Source of the DNA: Variovorax paradoxus | GTDB lineage: Bacteria; Pseudomonadota; Gammaproteobacteria; Burkholderiales; Burkholderiaceae_C | Reading direction: 5' to 3' | Length of the DNA stretch: 64,000 nt | NCBI RefSeq assembly: GCF_030811855.1 | Contig: NZ_JAUSRN010000007.1 | Location: forward strand, 62,001-126,000 | In this document: positions 61,676-64,000 of the stretch, piece after piece | How the letters are laid out: each line of letters starts with the position of its first letter | Numbering within the stretch: the stretch's first letter is position 1 | Position numbers and translations under genes: made by a program | The notes under the pieces: model-generated | The model's input: only the letters and a program-made list of their open reading frames with translations | Database searches by the model: none | What the model was told of the DNA's origin: nothing

Positions 61676-62436
61676 AGCAGGGCTCCTAGGTAAGTCGTTG
61701 AATCGGTGTCGTCGGGGGAGGGCGCGGCTTTGCGCCGCTTCGGCTTGGCCGAGGTGTTTTGAAGCGGTGCCAGCGCATCTCGCAGTTGCGCGAGTGGATC
61801 GGTGGGCGCCTGCACGCGCAGCGCCGATTGCACCGTGCCGATGTGCGCAGCCATCAATGCCTCGGCGGCGGCGTGATCGCCCCTCTCGAGTGCGGCAACG
61901 ATCTGCACGTGGTCTTCGCAGGACTGCACGGCGTCGTGCGAAGACTGGTAGAGCATGGCGATCAGGGTGGTGCGCGCCGTGAAGTCGCGCAGCGTGTCGG
62001 CCAGGAGGGTGTTGCCCAGGCATTCGGCCAGGCACACGTGAAAGTCGCCGAGCAGGAAGCTGCGGTTGCCGACGTCGTTTTCCTTCAGCGCGGTTTTTTC
62101 ACGCTGAAGGTGCGCCTTCAACTGGCGCAGTGCGGACTTGTCGATCTTGCCGGTGTTGCCCGCACTGCGGATAAGGCCAAGCTCGATGACGCGCCGGGCT
62201 TCGAAGGCTTCGCGCGCCTCGTCCTGGGAGGGTTCGATCACGAACCAGCCGCGCCGTGCGCTCACGGTGACGATGCCGCGCGCGGCCAGGCGGGTGAGCG
62301 CTTCCCGCACGATGGTGCGGCTGCAGTCGAACAGCATGGCAAGCTGCTGCTCGCCCAGGCGCGAACCCGGCGCGAGCTTTTGCGCCATCACCGCTTCGAC
62401 GATGCGTGCACTGATTTCGGATGCGGAAATGGCCAT
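61672..62436 (-). CDS. GntR/FCD-family regulator of the amino-acid ABC operon
   Basis: A 254-residue regulator. The winged HTH is ISARIVEAVMAQKLAPGSRLGEQQLAMLFDCSRTIVREALTRLAARGIVTVSARRGWFVIEPSQDEAREAFEARRVIELGLI; the FCD domain has FLLGDFHVCLAECLGNTLLADTLRDFTARTTLIAMLYQSS and the His-rich metal-site pattern EDHVQIVAALERGDHAAAEALMAAHI. It is the first gene of the operon (start 62436) and overlaps the receptor gene by 4 bp, so it probably represses its own transcript from the operator at 62443-62475. The C-terminus is basic (PKRRKAAPS). Confidence 0.92.
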   Translation of the reverse strand: MAISASEISARIVEAVMAQKLAPGSRLGEQQLAMLFDCSRTIVREALTRLAARGIVTVSARRGWFVIEPSQDEAREAFEARRVIELGLIRSAGNTGKIDKSALRQLKAHLQREKTALKENDVGNRSFLLGDFHVCLAECLGNTLLADTLRDFTARTTLIAMLYQSSHDAVQSCEDHVQIVAALERGDHAAAEALMAAHIGTVQSALRVQAPTDPLAQLRDALAPLQNTSAKPKRRKAAPSPDDTDSTTYLGALL

Positions 62437-62442
62437 AGGCCT

Positions 62443-62475
62443 GCATACCAGCAGCTTTTGTGCCAACTGGTATGC
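62443..62475. promoter_or_regulatory. GntR operator candidate (inverted repeat)
   Basis: GCATACCAG (62443-62451) and CTGGTATGC (62467-62475) are perfect inverted 9-mers separated by 15 bp, located 7 bp upstream of the gntR start. The TGGTATGC core is similar to half-sites seen for FCD-type GntR regulators. The position is ideal for autorepression of the operon. Confidence 0.7.
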
Positions 62476-62548
62476 AAGATATGTGCACCGAAATGGGTTG
62501 GGTTGCGCACAAGCCGCCCAAAATGCGGGCGTCCGGTCACTCGTCCTT

Positions 62549-63541
62549 TTAGTCCATCCGTGCGCCTGAAGCCTTCACCGCCCTTTCCCACCGCGGCGTT
62601 TCCGTGGCCAGGAAGCGCGCGAACTCCTCGCTGCCCAGGAAGGCCGGGTCCGCGCCCTGGCTCACCATGCGCTCGCGCACCTCGGGGCTGGTCAGCACCT
62701 GCTTGAACGCATCGCTGAGCTTGGCGACCACGTCCTTGGGTGTGTCCTTGGGCGCAAGAAAGCCGTAGAAGCCCACCACCTCGAAGCCCTTGATGCCCGA
62801 CTCGATGACAGTCGGCACGTCAGGGAGGGCGGGGTTGCGCTCGCGGCTGGTCACGGCCAGGGCGCGCACCTTGCCTTGCTTGTGGTAGTTGGCGGCTTGC
62901 GGAATCGATTCGGCCATGAACTGCACCTGCCCAGCCATCAGGTCGGTAAAGGCCGGTGCGCTGCCGCGGTAGGGAATGTGCACCATGAAGATGCCGGTCG
63001 CGGTCTTGAACATCTCTGGCACCAGGTGGCTGATGCCGCCATTGCCGGCCGAGCCGTAGTTGACCTGGCCCGGCCGCGCCCTGGCGTAGTCGACAAACTC
63101 CTTGAGGTTCTGTACTGGCAGCTTGGGCGTGACCAGCAGCGCCAGCGGTTGCATGGCGGTGCGTGCAATGGGCACGAAGTCGCGTTGCGTGTTGTAGGGC
63201 AACTTGCTGTAGAGCGCGCCGTTGATCACGGCCACGCCGGTATTGGCCAGCAGCAGGGTGTAGCCGTCGGCCGGGCTCTTGGCGACCGCATCGGCGCCCA
63301 CCGAGCCGCCCGCGCCGGGTTTGTAGTCGACGATCAGCGGCTGGCCGAGCACGGCCTGCAGCTTGTCGGTCAAAAGGCGCGCATGCTGGTCGAGCGGGCC
63401 ACCGGCAGGAAAGCCGATGACGACCTTGATGGGCTTGTCCGGGTAGGCGGCCTGGGCCAGGCCGCCCAAGCCGAAAGATGCGAACGACGCGATTGAAAAG
63501 GCCGCCAGGATGGCGGCGCGGACCGGTTGGCGGTGGGCCAT
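62549..63541 (-). CDS. Bug-family tripartite tricarboxylate receptor, orphan
   Basis: A 330-residue periplasmic receptor of the TctC/Bug family. From ATG 63541 the signal peptide ends near LGGLAQA|AYPDKP, the mature N-terminus YPDKPIKVVIGFPAGGPLDQHARLL is the family hallmark, and later IVDYKPGAGGSVGADAVAKSPADGYTLLLANTG, VNYGSAGNGGISHLVPEMFKTATGIFMVHIPYRGSAPAFTDLMAGQVQFM and the C-terminal domain agree. The TctA and TctB transmembrane subunits are not in the window, as is common for the hundreds of Bug proteins in Comamonadaceae and Bordetella. Ligand unknown. Confidence 0.95.
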   Translation of the reverse strand: MAHRQPVRAAILAAFSIASFASFGLGGLAQAAYPDKPIKVVIGFPAGGPLDQHARLLTDKLQAVLGQPLIVDYKPGAGGSVGADAVAKSPADGYTLLLANTGVAVINGALYSKLPYNTQRDFVPIARTAMQPLALLVTPKLPVQNLKEFVDYARARPGQVNYGSAGNGGISHLVPEMFKTATGIFMVHIPYRGSAPAFTDLMAGQVQFMAESIPQAANYHKQGKVRALAVTSRERNPALPDVPTVIESGIKGFEVVGFYGFLAPKDTPKDVVAKLSDAFKQVLTSPEVRERMVSQGADPAFLGSEEFARFLATETPRWERAVKASGARMD

Positions 63542-63582
63542 GGATCGTCTCCTCTTGTAGTGGAGACGATCATAAGCAGCGC

Positions 63583-64000
63583 TCAGCCCGCGAGCGTGGC
63601 CTTCAACGTGATCTCCGGCACGCTGGCCAGCGCCTTCGACAACGGGCATCCGGCCTTGGCGGCGGCCGCGATCTGGTGGAACTTGGCTTCATCGAGCTTT
63701 GGCACGGCGGCGTCGAGCTCGAGCGCGATGCGGTCGATCTTGAAGCCTTCACCGTCCTTGGCCAGGCGCACAGCGGCCTTGGTGTCGATCCTGGTGGCGG
63801 TGAAGCCCTCTTTCTCGAGCGCGAAGGCAAAGGCCATCGTCAAGCAGGCCGCATGGGCCGCACCGACGATCTCCTCGGGGTTGGTGCCGCGCTTGTCATC
63901 CTCAAAGCGGCTTGCGAAGCCGTAGGGATAGTCCTTGAGGGCGCCGGTTTCGGTGCTGACCTGGCCTTTGCCGGTCTTGCCGGCGCCTTCCCAGTGAACG
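63583..64000 (-). CDS. osmC: OsmC-family peroxiredoxin, N-terminus outside window
   Basis: The frame is open to the window edge; 138 residues are visible (from VHWEGAGKTGKG to the C-terminus), close to the full OsmC length of about 143. Recognisable parts are VSTETGALKDYPYGFASRFEDDKRGTNPEEIVGAAHAACLTMAFAFALEKEGF, with the first catalytic cysteine in HAACLTMAF, and FHQIAAAAKAGCPLSKALASVPEITLKATLAG with the second. OsmC reduces organic hydroperoxides. The internal ATG at 63843 is only inside the domain and not the start. Confidence 0.93.
   Translation of the reverse strand, partial: VHWEGAGKTGKGQVSTETGALKDYPYGFASRFEDDKRGTNPEEIVGAAHAACLTMAFAFALEKEGFTATRIDTKAAVRLAKDGEGFKIDRIALELDAAVPKLDEAKFHQIAAAAKAGCPLSKALASVPEITLKATLAG

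Overview
The window is about 64 kb of GC-rich chromosomal DNA (by eye mid-to-high 60s % GC) with tightly packed genes, many 4-bp stop/start overlaps and almost no spacer. The gene families point to a Comamonadaceae betaproteobacterium, most likely Variovorax or a close relative: a Bug-type tricarboxylate receptor, an edd-eda Entner-Doudoroff pair, an IlvD-type sugar-acid dehydratase, TAXI and AEC transport proteins, and a pcm-rhodanese-tolC cluster next to waaA. This assignment is an inference from gene content. I saw no rRNA, tRNA, CRISPR array, insertion sequence, integrase or phage gene.

Layout. 1-4.6 kb: cell-envelope genes (phosphomannomutase end, waaA, TolC-family protein) with rhodanese and pcm upstream of tolC. 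5.8-10.8 kb: a TetR regulator divergent from msrA, then a histidine-rich small protein and a ZnuD-like TonB receptor, then an AEC permease. 10.9-15.8 kb: OmpA-domain envelope proteins, pdxH, a MobA-like nucleotidyltransferase, lipoprotein SodC and a ChaC-like enzyme. 15.9-19.1 kb: edd-eda-HAD. 19.1-21.4 kb: a visibly lower-GC pair (acyltransferase 3 and an unrecognised polytopic membrane protein), probably acquired. 21.7-26.5 kb: glyoxalase I, a glutathione transferase and a Fur-boxed ferric iron ABC operon. 26.6-31.0 kb: thioesterase and nitroreductase divergent from a MarR-MFS-MATE export cluster, with a striking palindromic operator between them.

31.6-40.9 kb is the clearest functional system: a divergent sugar-acid locus. 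On the minus strand an IlvD/Edd dehydratase, DgoK-like kinase, DgoA-like aldolase and class II aldolase form one unit; on the plus strand a GntR regulator is followed by a complete binding-protein ABC transporter. Together they can import a sugar or sugar acid and break galactonate (or a similar acid) down to pyruvate and glyceraldehyde 3-phosphate.

42.2-46.7 kb holds an accessory chaperone module: an HscC-like Hsp70 overlapping a membrane-anchored J-like protein with no HPD motif, flanked by two uncharacterised lipoproteins. It is the best candidate for a poorly described system. 46.8-50.6 kb: a DEAD-box RNA helicase with a long glycine-rich tail, divergent from the ABC-F factor EttA. 50.6-58.7 kb: CMD/MerR, a TAXI-type receptor, a self-cleaving P1-family hydrolase, an FAD amino-acid oxidoreductase, a DUF411 copper-type protein and a GDPD/DUF1439 cluster. 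58.8-64 kb: a GntR-regulated polar amino-acid ABC operon, an orphan Bug receptor and an OsmC protein cut by the window edge.
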